Assembly (NCBI GenBank): GCA_963786805.1
Contig: CAWBAK010000006.1
Location: forward strand, 62,001 to 126,000
From: CALGFI01 sp963786805
Lineage (GTDB): Bacteria > Actinomycetota > UBA4738 > HRBIN12
Direction of reading: 5' to 3'
DNA length: 64,000 bases
The position numbers were made by a program, and so were the translations under genes. The notes beneath the pieces were generated by a model. The model saw only the letters and a list, made by a program, of their open reading frames with translations. It was not told the origin of the DNA and did no database searches. Below, in pieces: positions 25,499 to 33,060 of the stretch (position 1 is its first letter; every line of letters begins with the position of its first letter).

Positions 25499-25589
25499 CG
25501 GAGCCTCCTCTTCGAGCTGAGGGCTGGCATCATGGAGACCCCCGCTTACCGAGGTCAAGAACGCCAAAAGCGTCTGTACCATCGTTGTC

Positions 25590-26279
25590 ATGAAGCCGAG
25601 GATCCTCGTCGTCGAGGACGAATCGTCGATCTCTGAACCGCTTGCGGAGAATCTCGCGCGCGAGGGCTTCGAGCCGGAGGTCGCCTCGACGCTCGAATCC
25701 GCGCGGGCGGCCGTTCAGGCAGCCATGCCCGACCTCATCCTGCTCGACGTGATGCTTCCCGATGGGGACGGTCGCGACCTGGCGCGGGACATCCGTCGCG
25801 AGTCCGACGTGCCGATCATCATGCTCACCGCTCGCGGCGAGGAGATCGACCGGGTGGTGGGGCTCGAGCTCGGCGCGGACGACTACGTCGTGAAGCCGTT
25901 CTCGATGCGTGAGCTCACGGCGCGCATCCGCGCGATCATGCGCCGAGGTCGAGGACCGGAGCGCCGAGGCCCGATCGAGATCGCCGAGGTTCGCCTCGAT
26001 CCCGCCTCGAGGACGTGCACGAAGGCTGGGGAACCGGTCGAGCTCGCCGCCAAGGAATTCGACCTCCTGCATCTGCTGATGTCGAATCCAGGTGAGGTGC
26101 TCACCCGGGAGAAGATCATGGACGAGGTGTGGGATCCGCACTGGTTCGGTCCCACGAAGACGCTCGACGTCCACGTCTCTTGGCTCCGCAAGAAGATCGA
26201 AGACGATCCCTCGAACCCTCGGTACATCACGACCATCCGCGGCGTCGGCTTTCGGTTCCTCGCACCCGGCGAAGCGTAG
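25590..26279 (+). CDS. OmpR/PhoB-type response regulator
   Basis: A 229-residue two-component regulator. The receiver has the acidic pocket D10/E11, the phosphorylated Asp53 in LILLDVMLPDGDG, Thr in IIMLTA and Lys102 in VVKPFS. The C-terminal winged helix ends with the recognition region TKTLDVHVSWLRKKIEDDPS and the wing TIRGVGFRF. It is followed at once by its kinase gene, which is damaged. Likely targets are the two acidic-repeat genes downstream, both preceded by a shared CTT-N8-TCTTATC motif; this link is inference. Confidence 0.93.
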   Translation: MKPRILVVEDESSISEPLAENLAREGFEPEVASTLESARAAVQAAMPDLILLDVMLPDGDGRDLARDIRRESDVPIIMLTARGEEIDRVVGLELGADDYVVKPFSMRELTARIRAIMRRGRGPERRGPIEIAEVRLDPASRTCTKAGEPVELAAKEFDLLHLLMSNPGEVLTREKIMDEVWDPHWFGPTKTLDVHVSWLRKKIEDDPSNPRYITTIRGVGFRFLAPGEA

Positions 26280-26288
26280 GAGGCTCCC

Positions 26289-27664
26289 ACGAAGGTCCGC
26301 ACCCGCCTCGTCCTCGCGTTCACCTACGTCCTGGTCGTCATGCTCATCGCGCTCGGCCTGCCGCTGACGATCACGCTTCAGCAGCGAGCCACCGCCGAGC
26401 TCGAGAGGGAAGCGTTGATCGAGACACAGGGCATCGCCGCGGCGATCGACCCCGGAGACGTCGACGACCCCGAGAAGCTCCAGCCGATCGTCGAGCAAGC
26501 CTCGGCGCAGGTTGGCGGCCGCGTGATCATCGTCGACGAGGACGGAGTGCTCGTGGTGGATTCGCAAGGACCCGGGGAGCGCGGCACGTTCTTCGCCACC
26601 CCCGGTCGTCCGGAGATCCGAAGCGCGCTCGACGGCTCGCCGCTCTCGCAGATCCGCGACAGCCAGGATCTGTCGGAAGACATCATGGCGACGGCGGTTC
26701 CGATCCCCGATGAGAGCAGGATCGTCGGAGCCGTCCGGGTCACCAGGAGCGTTCAGCACGTGAACGACCGTGTTCGGAACGTCACCCTGGGTCTGCTCGC
26801 GATCGGCGGCGCGGCGCTGTTCGCCGGCCTGCTGCTGGCGTTCGGTCTGGCGAGATCGTTCTCGCGACCGCTGATCGGCCTCGCCGGCGCGGCCAGGCGA
26901 CTCGGCTCCGGAGATCTCTCGGCGCGTGCCCAGGACGTCGGCGGGGCGACCGAGATCGAGGACCTCGGGCGATCGTTCGACGAGATGGCCGGCCGGCTCG
27001 AACGGACGGTGCGAGCTCAGCGAGAGTTCGTCGCCAACGCGTCACATCAGCTCCGGACGCCGCTCACGGGGATGAGACTTCGCATCGAGTCGGCCATCGC
27101 CGAGACCGAGGACGAGGGCGTCAAGCGACAGCTCGCCGCCGCCGAACGTGAGGTGGATAGGCTGTCCGAGATCGTCGACCGACTACTCGCGACTTCCCGG
27201 AACGTCGAAGAGGGCAAGCCGACGCACGTCGATCTCGGAGACGCCGTCGCTCGAGCGGTCACGCGATGGAGCGAGCGCGCGGAGCGCCTGGAGAGCACCC
27301 TGATCACCCGCGGTCCCAGCGAGACCGCACAGGGAGACCCGTCCGACATCGATCAGATCCTCGACAACCTTATCCACAACGCGATCTCGTACGCGCCGGG
27401 CGACGTGACGATCGAGACGGGTCGGAGAGATGGGAGCGCCGTGTTCACCGATCAAGGATGCCGGGCCGGGGATCCCCATGCGACGACCTGCCACGCGTCA
27501 CCGACCGCTTCTATCGAGGACGCGGCTCGCCTGCGGGTGGGTCCGGCCTCGGCCTCGCGATCGCGCGCGACCTCGCCGAGAAGTGGGGAGGCTCTCTCGA
27601 GGTGACGAGCACCCCGGAAGAGGGGACGCGAGTCGAGGTCGCCTTGCAGCTCGCCGCCTCGTAG
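26289..27664 (+). pseudogene. Sensor histidine kinase with ACG start and two frameshifts in the ATPase domain
   Basis: The gene follows the response regulator by nine bases. An AGGAGG site (26278-26283) points to ACG at 26289, and the frame from there reads TKVRTRLVLAFTYVLVVM, a typical kinase N-terminus with Thr for Met; the first ATG is inside the first membrane helix (26340). Then follow a periplasmic domain, a second helix, a HAMP domain and the phosphorylation motif ASHQLRTPL. At about 27455 the frame must shift by one to read KDAGPGIP, and near 27482 by one again to read DDLPRVTDRFYRG and SGLGLAIARDLAEKWGG to the stop at 27664. Each step is a +1 insertion. It is either a decaying gene or a sequence with uncorrected indels. 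Confidence 0.8.
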
Positions 27665-27667
27665 AGG

Positions 27668-27684
27668 CTTTACCCGCTCTTATC
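27668..27684 (+). promoter_or_regulatory. Candidate operator upstream of acidic protein 1
   Basis: CTTTACCCGCTCTTATC shares CTT, CC and TCTTATC at the same spacing with 28113-28129 upstream of the second acidic gene. The two CTT cores are about 11 bases apart, as expected of direct-repeat OmpR-type binding sites. It ends 23 bases before the GTG start. Found by eye. Confidence 0.3.
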
Positions 27685-27707
27685 GGGGGTGTCGATACGC
27701 TCGGGAC

Positions 27708-28103
27708 GTGGCGAAGCGTGTTCTCACCGTGCTCATCTGGGGTTTGGCGGGCCTCGTGGTCGCCCTCGGCCTCACTGCGGGCGCGTTCGCGCTCGTCGGT
27801 GGAGACATCGCCGAGCCGGGTGATCCGCTGGTCTTCACGCCATCGCCGGGACCGCGCGCGTCGCCATCCGTCGGACGAGATGATCCCGCGTCGCGGAGCC
27901 CGGAGCCGAGCGCCACGCCCTCTCCGTCCCAGGGCGGGGACGACGACGACAACTCCGGGCCTGGTTCAGGCGACGACTCGGGCTCCGATGACAGCTCGGG
28001 ACCCGGCTCAGGTGGGTCGGACGACAACTCCGGGTCCGGTTCGGACAACTCCGGGTCCGGTTCGGACAACTCCGGGTCGGGTTCCGACCACGACGACGAC
28101 TGA
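27708..28103 (+). CDS. Secreted or anchored acidic Ser/Asp/Gly-repeat protein 1
   Basis: 131 residues: a basic start and one long hydrophobic helix (residues 7-30, signal peptide or anchor), a Pro/Ser-rich linker, then an extremely acidic tail of DDNSGPGSG and SDNSGSG repeats ending in HDDD. The composition suggests a disordered, possibly calcium-binding extracellular tail. The GTG start lies just after a candidate operator. It pairs with a similar gene 114 bases downstream, and both follow an OmpR-type two-component system. The family is not named; its role is unknown. Confidence 0.7.
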   Translation: MAKRVLTVLIWGLAGLVVALGLTAGAFALVGGDIAEPGDPLVFTPSPGPRASPSVGRDDPASRSPEPSATPSPSQGGDDDDNSGPGSGDDSGSDDSSGPGSGGSDDNSGSGSDNSGSGSDNSGSGSDHDDD

Positions 28104-28112
28104 ACCGCGAAC

Positions 28113-28129
28113 CTTATTCCCGTCTTATC
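28113..28129 (+). promoter_or_regulatory. Candidate operator upstream of acidic protein 2
   Basis: CTTATTCCCGTCTTATC contains CTTAT twice with an 11-base step and matches the motif at 27668-27684 in 12 of 17 positions. It lies about 88 bases before the ATG at 28218, where an OmpR-type activator might bind. Confidence 0.3.
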
Positions 28130-28217
28130 CCTCCTCTGTCCGATCCGTAAGACGTCGCTGACTAGGGTGAAGAGGCAGCAGGTCGAACGGAACATCGGTC
28201 GAATGGAGGAGGTAGCG

Positions 28218-28784
28218 ATGAAGAACACGATCCGGATCGTCGCCATCATCGGCGCGATCATGCTCGTCGCCGCGCTCGGGGTCAGCGCCCTCGCAGCGAG
28301 CGGCGGGAACTCGCCGACGCCGAGTGTCGGCCCCAGCACGTCTCCCTCGCCGGGCGACGGCGACGACTTCAGCGGGCCCTGCGACGAAGCGGAGCACGCC
28401 AACGACCCCGAGTGCCAAGGCGTGACGCTCGATCCTGAGGATGACGCCAACGACGACGGCGTGGAAGCCGGCGAGGACATCTCCGGCAACTGCGACGAAG
28501 CCGAGCACGCCAACGACCCTGAGTGTCAGGGCGGCGGCACCGCGGACGGCGACGACAACTCCGGTCCTGGAAACAACGACGACGACCAGGGCGACGTGGA
28601 CGATCACGACGACGGTGACGTGAACGACGACAACTCCGGCCCTGGCGGCGGAGATGACGACCAGAACGATGACGACGACAACTCCGGGCCACGGTGGCGG
28701 AGATACGACGACAACTCCGGGTCCGGTGGCGGAGATGACGACAACTCCGGCCCCGGCGGCGGCGACGATCACGACGACGACTGA
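28218..28784 (+). CDS. Secreted acidic repeat protein 2 with paired-cysteine units
   Basis: 188 residues. The ATG at 28218 has GGAGGAGG upstream. A signal peptide (core IVAIIGAIMLVAALGVSALA) is followed by a Pro/Ser linker, then two copies of the unit CDEAEHANDPEC, and a long acidic tail of DNSGPGGGDDD repeats. Near 28690 the repeat reads GPRWRRYDDNSG where GPGGGDDDNSG is expected; a base gained and one lost within 20 bases would cause this local, self-corrected frame change. The cysteine pairs could form disulfides outside the cell. The acidic tails suggest divalent cation binding. It is a sibling of the preceding gene. Confidence 0.75.
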   Translation: MKNTIRIVAIIGAIMLVAALGVSALAASGGNSPTPSVGPSTSPSPGDGDDFSGPCDEAEHANDPECQGVTLDPEDDANDDGVEAGEDISGNCDEAEHANDPECQGGGTADGDDNSGPGNNDDDQGDVDDHDDGDVNDDNSGPGGGDDDQNDDDDNSGPRWRRYDDNSGSGGGDDDNSGPGGGDDHDDD

Positions 28785-28810
28785 CCGAACCGCTTTCCGA
28801 TAGGCCTGAA

Positions 28811-28848
28811 CCGAGCGGCCGCGCCCCGACCAGGGTGCGGCCGCTCGG
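28811..28848 (+). terminator. Hairpin after the acidic-repeat genes
   Basis: CCGAGCGGCCGC (28811-28822) and its complement (28837-28848) form a perfect 12-bp stem with a 14-base loop, 26 bases after the stop of acidic protein 2. No T-run follows. Confidence 0.65.
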
Positions 28849-28898
28849 GCATTCACCTCCAACGGATCCCGCCCGCGGCCCCGTACCATGGGTGCTCG

Positions 28899-29252
28899 AT
28901 GCCGAATGTCGCTCGCTGGGTTTGGTTCCCCTTCGGGGTCACGATCCGCTTCATCGGTCGCAACGGGAAGCGGATCGCGGTCAGCATCGCCGGGTTCGCG
29001 TTGGTCCTCGTCGGCCTCGCGATGCTGGTCCTTCCCGGGCCCGGGATCCTCGTCATCATCGCGGGTCTCGCGGTGCTCGCGACCGAATACGTGTGGGCCC
29101 AGACCGCCTTGAACTACACCAAACGCAAGGCGACCGAGGCCAAGGATCGCGTGTTGCGGAAGAAACCACCGGCCGTCGGGCCGCCTGACGTCGGGCCGCC
29201 TGACGTCGGGCCGCCTGACGTCGGGCCGCCTGACGTCGGGAAGGACGGCTAG
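28899..29252 (+). CDS. PGPGW family transmembrane protein
   Basis: A 117-residue protein with two membrane helices. The turn LPGPGILVIIAGLAVLATEYVWAQ is the mark of the PGPGW (TIGR02611) family; members are small actinobacterial membrane proteins of unknown role. A short amphipathic coil (YTKRKATEAKDRVLRKK) leads to a C-terminal tail of four perfect GPPDV units. Its stop lies nine bases before the start of the DUF72 gene, so the two are co-transcribed. Confidence 0.82.
   Translation: MPNVARWVWFPFGVTIRFIGRNGKRIAVSIAGFALVLVGLAMLVLPGPGILVIIAGLAVLATEYVWAQTALNYTKRKATEAKDRVLRKKPPAVGPPDVGPPDVGPPDVGPPDVGKDG
29175..29240 (+). repeat. Four tandem 15-bp repeats encoding GPPDV
   Basis: The unit GTCGGGCCGCCTGAC is repeated four times without a mismatch (29175-29234), with a partial fifth copy. 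Because the unit is a multiple of three, changes in copy number would lengthen or shorten the tail of the PGPGW protein without shifting the frame. Confidence 0.9.
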
Positions 29253-29261
29253 GCTGGCGGC

Positions 29262-30161
29262 GTGGGCCGCATCCTCATCGGCACGGCGAGCTGGACCGAT
29301 CCGACGCTCGTGAAAGAAGGGAACTTCTACCCGCCCGACGCCAAGTCGGCGGAGGCCCGTCTTCGCTTCTACGCGGAGCAGTTCCCGATCGTCGAGGTCG
29401 ATTCCACCTACTACTTCCCTCCGAGCGAGAAGAACTCGGTGCTGTGGATCGAGCGCACGCCCAAGGACTTCACGTTCAACGTCAAGGCGTACTCGCTCCT
29501 GACGAACCATCCGACGAAACGCGAATCCCTGTACAAGGACCTGCTCTCGGAGATACCCGAGGAGGTCGCCGCGAAGGCGAACCTGTATCGAGCGCAGCTC
29601 CCCGAAGCGGTCGTCGACGAGGTCTGGCAGCGCTTCCACGATGCCCTGATGCCGCTGCACTCGGCCGGGAAGCTCGGTGCCGTGCTGTTCCAGTTCCCGC
29701 AGTGGTTCGTCATCGGCCGGAGGAACAAGGACTACATCCTCGAGTCCGCGGAGCGACTCAAGGACTTCCGGATCGCGGTCGAGTTCCGGCACAAGAGCTG
29801 GCTGGAGGAACGCAACGCCGAGGAGACACTCTCGTTCCTGGAGGAACACGACCTACCATTCGTCGCGGTCGACATGCCCCAGGGGTTCGACTCGAGCGTG
29901 CCGCCGATCGCCGCGGCGACGGCTAAGGATCTCGCGATGGTCCGGTTCCACGGCCGCGATCCCGAGGTGTGGGCGAAGAAGAACGTGAGCGCCTCCGAGC
30001 GGTTCCGCTACGAGTACTCGGAACCCGAGCTGCGCGAGTGGGTCCCCAAGATCAAGGAGATCTCGGAGCAGGCCCGCGAGACCCACGTCCTGATGAACAA
30101 CTGCTATCGCGACTACGCGGTCACCAGCGCCCGACAGTTGGGGGACCTGCTCGAAGAGTGA
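29262..30161 (+). CDS. DUF72 domain protein (TIM-barrel-like)
   Basis: A 299-residue protein of the DUF72/YecE family, which adopts a TIM-barrel fold and has no firmly known activity. Typical blocks are ILIGTASWTDPTLVK at the start, VEVDSTYYFPPSEKN, PKDFTFNVKAYSLLTNH, AVLFQFPQWF, IAVEFRHKSWL and THVLMNNCYRDYA near the end. The GTG start overlaps nothing and follows the PGPGW gene by nine bases. No signal peptide, so cytosolic. Confidence 0.9.
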   Translation: MGRILIGTASWTDPTLVKEGNFYPPDAKSAEARLRFYAEQFPIVEVDSTYYFPPSEKNSVLWIERTPKDFTFNVKAYSLLTNHPTKRESLYKDLLSEIPEEVAAKANLYRAQLPEAVVDEVWQRFHDALMPLHSAGKLGAVLFQFPQWFVIGRRNKDYILESAERLKDFRIAVEFRHKSWLEERNAEETLSFLEEHDLPFVAVDMPQGFDSSVPPIAAATAKDLAMVRFHGRDPEVWAKKNVSASERFRYEYSEPELREWVPKIKEISEQARETHVLMNNCYRDYAVTSARQLGDLLEE

Positions 30162-30162
30162 G

Positions 30163-30277
30163 GTCCGGCCCGGCCCCGCAGGCATGCCCGCGTTGGAAGG
30201 GAGGGTAGGCCGGGCCGGACGCTGTTACCGGAACCGCCTGGTGGGCCGGTCCGGACGACGTTTCCAGCGTAACAGCG
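30163..30277. terminator. Nested inverted repeats between convergent genes
   Basis: Arms GTCCGGCCCGGCC (30163-30175) and its complement (30208-30220) form a perfect 13-bp stem. CGCTGTTAC (30220-30228) and GTAACAGCG (30269-30277) form a second. A further copy of the GGTCCGGAC core sits at 30248-30256. The region lies between the DUF72 gene stop and the phosphoesterase gene end (30311), so it most likely terminates both transcripts, but it is more elaborate than a simple terminator. Confidence 0.6.
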
Positions 30278-30310
30278 CCTCCGCGAAACATGGCCCACTT
30301 CGTTCAGGCC

Positions 30311-31795
30311 TCAGCTCGATCCCGTCGCTCCGGTCGGCGAGCCCGTGGTCGGGGTGGGCGATCCGGCCGTGGGCGATGGCGTCGGCACGAGCTCGCCGTA
30401 CTCCTCCGAGACGGTGATCCGGTGCACGGTGAGGCTTCCCGAGTCCGCCTGTTGCTCGATCACGTCGTACGCGATCAGCTCCGGGTCCTCCCCGCGCGAG
30501 AAGTACAGGACCTCCGCGGTGAACGGGAGGTCGAGCCCGCGGAAGATCCCCGCGCCCGAGCCACCCGTGGTCCCGATCCGCAGGAACAGGGTCCCGTTCA
30601 GGACCCGCCCGTTCGTCTCGTGGAAATGGCCGGAGAGGACCAGAGGGATCCGGCCCGCCACGGACTCGGCCATCCGGTCATCGTGCACGGCGATGACATC
30701 GACCGGTTCCTCCATCGCATCGAGGTCGGCCGCGATCTCGAGCCCTGCCGCCCGCGTGAGCTCCTCGAACACCTCGTCGTCGACGGGCACTCCTCGCGCC
30801 GGCGTGAACGCCGGATGACCGAGCCCGTAGATCCGCAGCCCGTCGATCTCCTGCGCCCGCCCGTCGAGGACGACCGCGTTCGGCTGTCGGGCGATCTCGG
30901 CTTGGAGCGCGAGGGAATCGTGGCTTCCGCGAACGAACACATAGGGCACGTCGAACTCACGGATCCCCAGGACGATCAGGTTCTCGACGGGCGTCGCGAA
31001 CGAGGTGATGTCGCCCGTGTCGAGCACCATGTCGGCCTCGAAGCCGCGCGCCACCTGGAGCGCGAACTCCATCCCGAGCGGCGACGCGTGGATGTCCGAG
31101 ATGTGCAGGACGCGGATCGCGTCGTCGCCGAGGGGACTGGTCTGCAGCGACGTGTACGCGCGAACGGTTCCGTCGACGATCTGCTCGAGGCTCGCGCGGA
31201 AATCGTCGATCCGGTCGGTCGCGTCCCGCGCCGGCCCGATCAGCTTCGGCGCGAGCTCGAGCGATCCCGAGTAGGTGGGCTCGCTGAACGCCGCGGGCCG
31301 GTACGTCGCGAGCATCGCCACCTCGCAGCCGGCGACGCCGAGGAGGGCCGCCGTGAACGCGGCCGCAACGAGACGCCACCGGTTCCGGAACACCACCAGC
31401 CCCAGGGCGACGCCGCCGAGGCCCCCCACGACAAGAACCCGCCAGGCCAGCGTCTGAACGCGATCCAGGGCATCGCGCTCGACGTCGGCGACGAGGCCGT
31501 CGATCCCCCGGCGCTCGACGACCTCGGTCAAACGTTCCACGCCGACGTCGTTCAGCGTCGCCGACAGGTGCAGCGGCGAGACATGCGTGTCCGCCGAGAG
31601 CGAGCCGAACGGCGGCAGGCCGAGTCTCGTCTCGCCCTTGCCGAACCCGGCATCGAGCTCGACGCGGAACGGCCCCATCGGCACCGTCATCTGGGCGAAC
31701 AGGGCCATCCCCAGCCATGCCCCGATCAGGCCGATGCCTGCGGCGACGCCGAACACGAGAACGATCCGGGCTCGGCGCTTCCTCTGCTCGTCCAC
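30311..31795 (-). CDS. Membrane-anchored calcineurin-like metallophosphoesterase
   Basis: A 494-residue protein from the GTG at 31795 (an upstream in-frame ATG at 31840 would overlap a hairpin and adds no family sequence). Two membrane helices flank an extracytoplasmic domain in the N-terminal third. The phosphoesterase domain then has ISDIHASPLG, DTGDI, GSHDS (Ser where the family usually has Asn), VHDDRM and SGHFHETNG (Phe where Thr is usual). The tail is a Thr/Pro/Ser-rich repeat (PTPSPTAGSPTPTTGSPTG). It may act on lipids or nucleotides at the cell surface. The motif changes leave metal ligands mainly intact, but the Asn to Ser change could alter activity. Confidence 0.82.
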   Translation of the reverse strand: MDEQRKRRARIVLVFGVAAGIGLIGAWLGMALFAQMTVPMGPFRVELDAGFGKGETRLGLPPFGSLSADTHVSPLHLSATLNDVGVERLTEVVERRGIDGLVADVERDALDRVQTLAWRVLVVGGLGGVALGLVVFRNRWRLVAAAFTAALLGVAGCEVAMLATYRPAAFSEPTYSGSLELAPKLIGPARDATDRIDDFRASLEQIVDGTVRAYTSLQTSPLGDDAIRVLHISDIHASPLGMEFALQVARGFEADMVLDTGDITSFATPVENLIVLGIREFDVPYVFVRGSHDSLALQAEIARQPNAVVLDGRAQEIDGLRIYGLGHPAFTPARGVPVDDEVFEELTRAAGLEIAADLDAMEEPVDVIAVHDDRMAESVAGRIPLVLSGHFHETNGRVLNGTLFLRIGTTGGSGAGIFRGLDLPFTAEVLYFSRGEDPELIAYDVIEQQADSGSLTVHRITVSEEYGELVPTPSPTAGSPTPTTGSPTGATGSS

Positions 31796-31832
31796 CCGCC
31801 CACTGTCGCAGACGGCTGTTCGGAGGGGTGGA

Positions 31833-31858
31833 GGCCTCAAGAAGCGAAGCGGTAGGCC
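31833..31858 (+). repeat. Small hairpin with AGCGAAGCGGT loop
   Basis: GGCCT/AGGCC arms enclose a 16-base loop that differs at one position from the loop of the hairpin at 14331-14358. The third stem pair is C-G here and G-C there, a compensatory change. It lies in the divergent gap between the phosphoesterase and the site-2 protease genes. Confidence 0.6.
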
Positions 31859-31860
31859 CA

Positions 31861-31888
31861 GAGGAGACGTCGGGAACGACGTCTCCTC
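31861..31888 (+). promoter_or_regulatory. Perfect 12-bp inverted repeat with GGAA loop in the leader of the site-2 protease gene
   Basis: GAGGAGACGTCG (31861-31872) and its exact complement (31877-31888) enclose the GNRA tetraloop GGAA. It ends 21 bases before the ATG at 31910, so it would form directly upstream of the ribosome binding region. It may be an operator for a dimeric regulator or an RNA hairpin controlling translation. Confidence 0.5.
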
Positions 31889-31909
31889 AGTGGCGGGTAG
31901 TCTCGGTGC

Positions 31910-33013
31910 ATGTTCGGACGCTCGTTCCGGATCACCACCGTCCGAGGGATCCCGGTGTTCGTGGACTCCTCGTGGATCTGGATCGCCGGACTCGTCGTGT
32001 ACACGCTTTGGTCACGTTTCGAGGCGAGGTTCCCGAGCCTGGAGCCCACCGGCGCCATCGCGTACGCCGTCTTCGGAGCCCTCCTGTTCTTCGGTTCCGT
32101 CTTCCTTCACGAGCTGGCGCACGGGATCTCGGCCCGCGCGCACGGGATCCGGGTCGACGGCATCACGCTCGTGTTCTTCGGCGGCTTCACCGCCGCGCGC
32201 TCCGAGGAGAAGGGGCCGGGGCCGGCGTTCGTCATCTCGGCGGCCGGACCGGGGACGAGCCTCGCGCTCGGCGCGCTCTTCTGGGGGATCTCGAAGGCGA
32301 CCGAGGGAACGATCGGGCCGCTGCCCGGCCTGTTCGGCTACGTCGGCTGGGTGAACCTGTTCATGGCCGGCTTCAACGTGCTGCCGGGCCTCCCCCTCGA
32401 CGGCGGGCGGATGCTCCAGTCCGCGGTCTGGAAGATCACGGGGAACCGGAAGACGGGAACCCGCATCGCAGCCTGGGGCGGGATGGCCGTCGGGATACTC
32501 CTCTTCGCCGGTGCGGTTCTGGAGGCGACGCAGCAGAATCTGTTCGCCGCGATCTGGCTCGCGCTCATCGGGATGTTCATCTTCCAAGGCGCACGGGCGT
32601 CCATCGAGCAGTTCGGGATCGTCGAGCGGCTCGCCGCCGCGACCGTCGCCGACGCGATGGAACCGCCACCCACCTCGGTTCCGGCGGGCCTTTCGCTCTC
32701 CCAAGCGCTCGACGAATTCCTGCGCGGGCACGAGGAGGAGGCCTTCCCGGTGCTCGACGAGAACGGGACGGTGATCGGGATGGTCTCGTTCGGCTCGGCG
32801 CGCGAGCTCGGAGCGCGCGATCCACTCCGTCCGGTCCGCGATGCGCTCATCCCTCTGGACCAGGTCCTGGTCGCGTCGCCGGACGAGCACCTCGACGACC
32901 TCTCGGAACGCCTCGACTCGGGCAAGGCGGCGCTGGTGATGCGCGACGGTGAGCTCGTCGGCAGCATCACCGCACGCGGCCTGCGTCGGTTCGTCACCTC
33001 GCGTTCCCGCTAG
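31910..33013 (+). CDS. Site-2 protease (M50) family membrane metalloprotease with CBS domains
   Basis: A 367-residue protein. Zinc-binding HELAH is at residues 67-71 in a membrane helix, and the third ligand is Asp164 in LPLDGGRML. The C-terminal ~125 residues form a pair of CBS domains (ATVADAMEPPPTSVPAG... and LVASPDEHLDDL), a common arrangement in actinobacterial and archaeal M50B proteases, where CBS domains sense nucleotides. Such enzymes cut transmembrane segments of anti-sigma factors or other membrane proteins. The substrate is unknown here. Confidence 0.93.
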   Translation: MFGRSFRITTVRGIPVFVDSSWIWIAGLVVYTLWSRFEARFPSLEPTGAIAYAVFGALLFFGSVFLHELAHGISARAHGIRVDGITLVFFGGFTAARSEEKGPGPAFVISAAGPGTSLALGALFWGISKATEGTIGPLPGLFGYVGWVNLFMAGFNVLPGLPLDGGRMLQSAVWKITGNRKTGTRIAAWGGMAVGILLFAGAVLEATQQNLFAAIWLALIGMFIFQGARASIEQFGIVERLAAATVADAMEPPPTSVPAGLSLSQALDEFLRGHEEEAFPVLDENGTVIGMVSFGSARELGARDPLRPVRDALIPLDQVLVASPDEHLDDLSERLDSGKAALVMRDGELVGSITARGLRRFVTSRSR

Positions 33014-33020
33014 GCGCGCA

Positions 33021-33045
33021 CCCGGCCGGCCTGTCGGCGGCCGGG
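33021..33045 (+). terminator. Hairpin between the site-2 protease and helicase genes
   Basis: CCCGGCCG (33021-33028) and CGGCCGGG (33038-33045) form a perfect 8-bp G-C stem with a nine-base loop, seven bases after the protease stop. It ends 15 bases before the helicase ATG, so it could be a terminator or affect translation of that gene. Confidence 0.5.
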
Positions 33046-33060
33046 GGTAGCATCGGGCCG

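Noticed and set aside
29175..29240. CRISPR-like array
   Set aside because: The repeats are contiguous 15-bp coding units without spacers.
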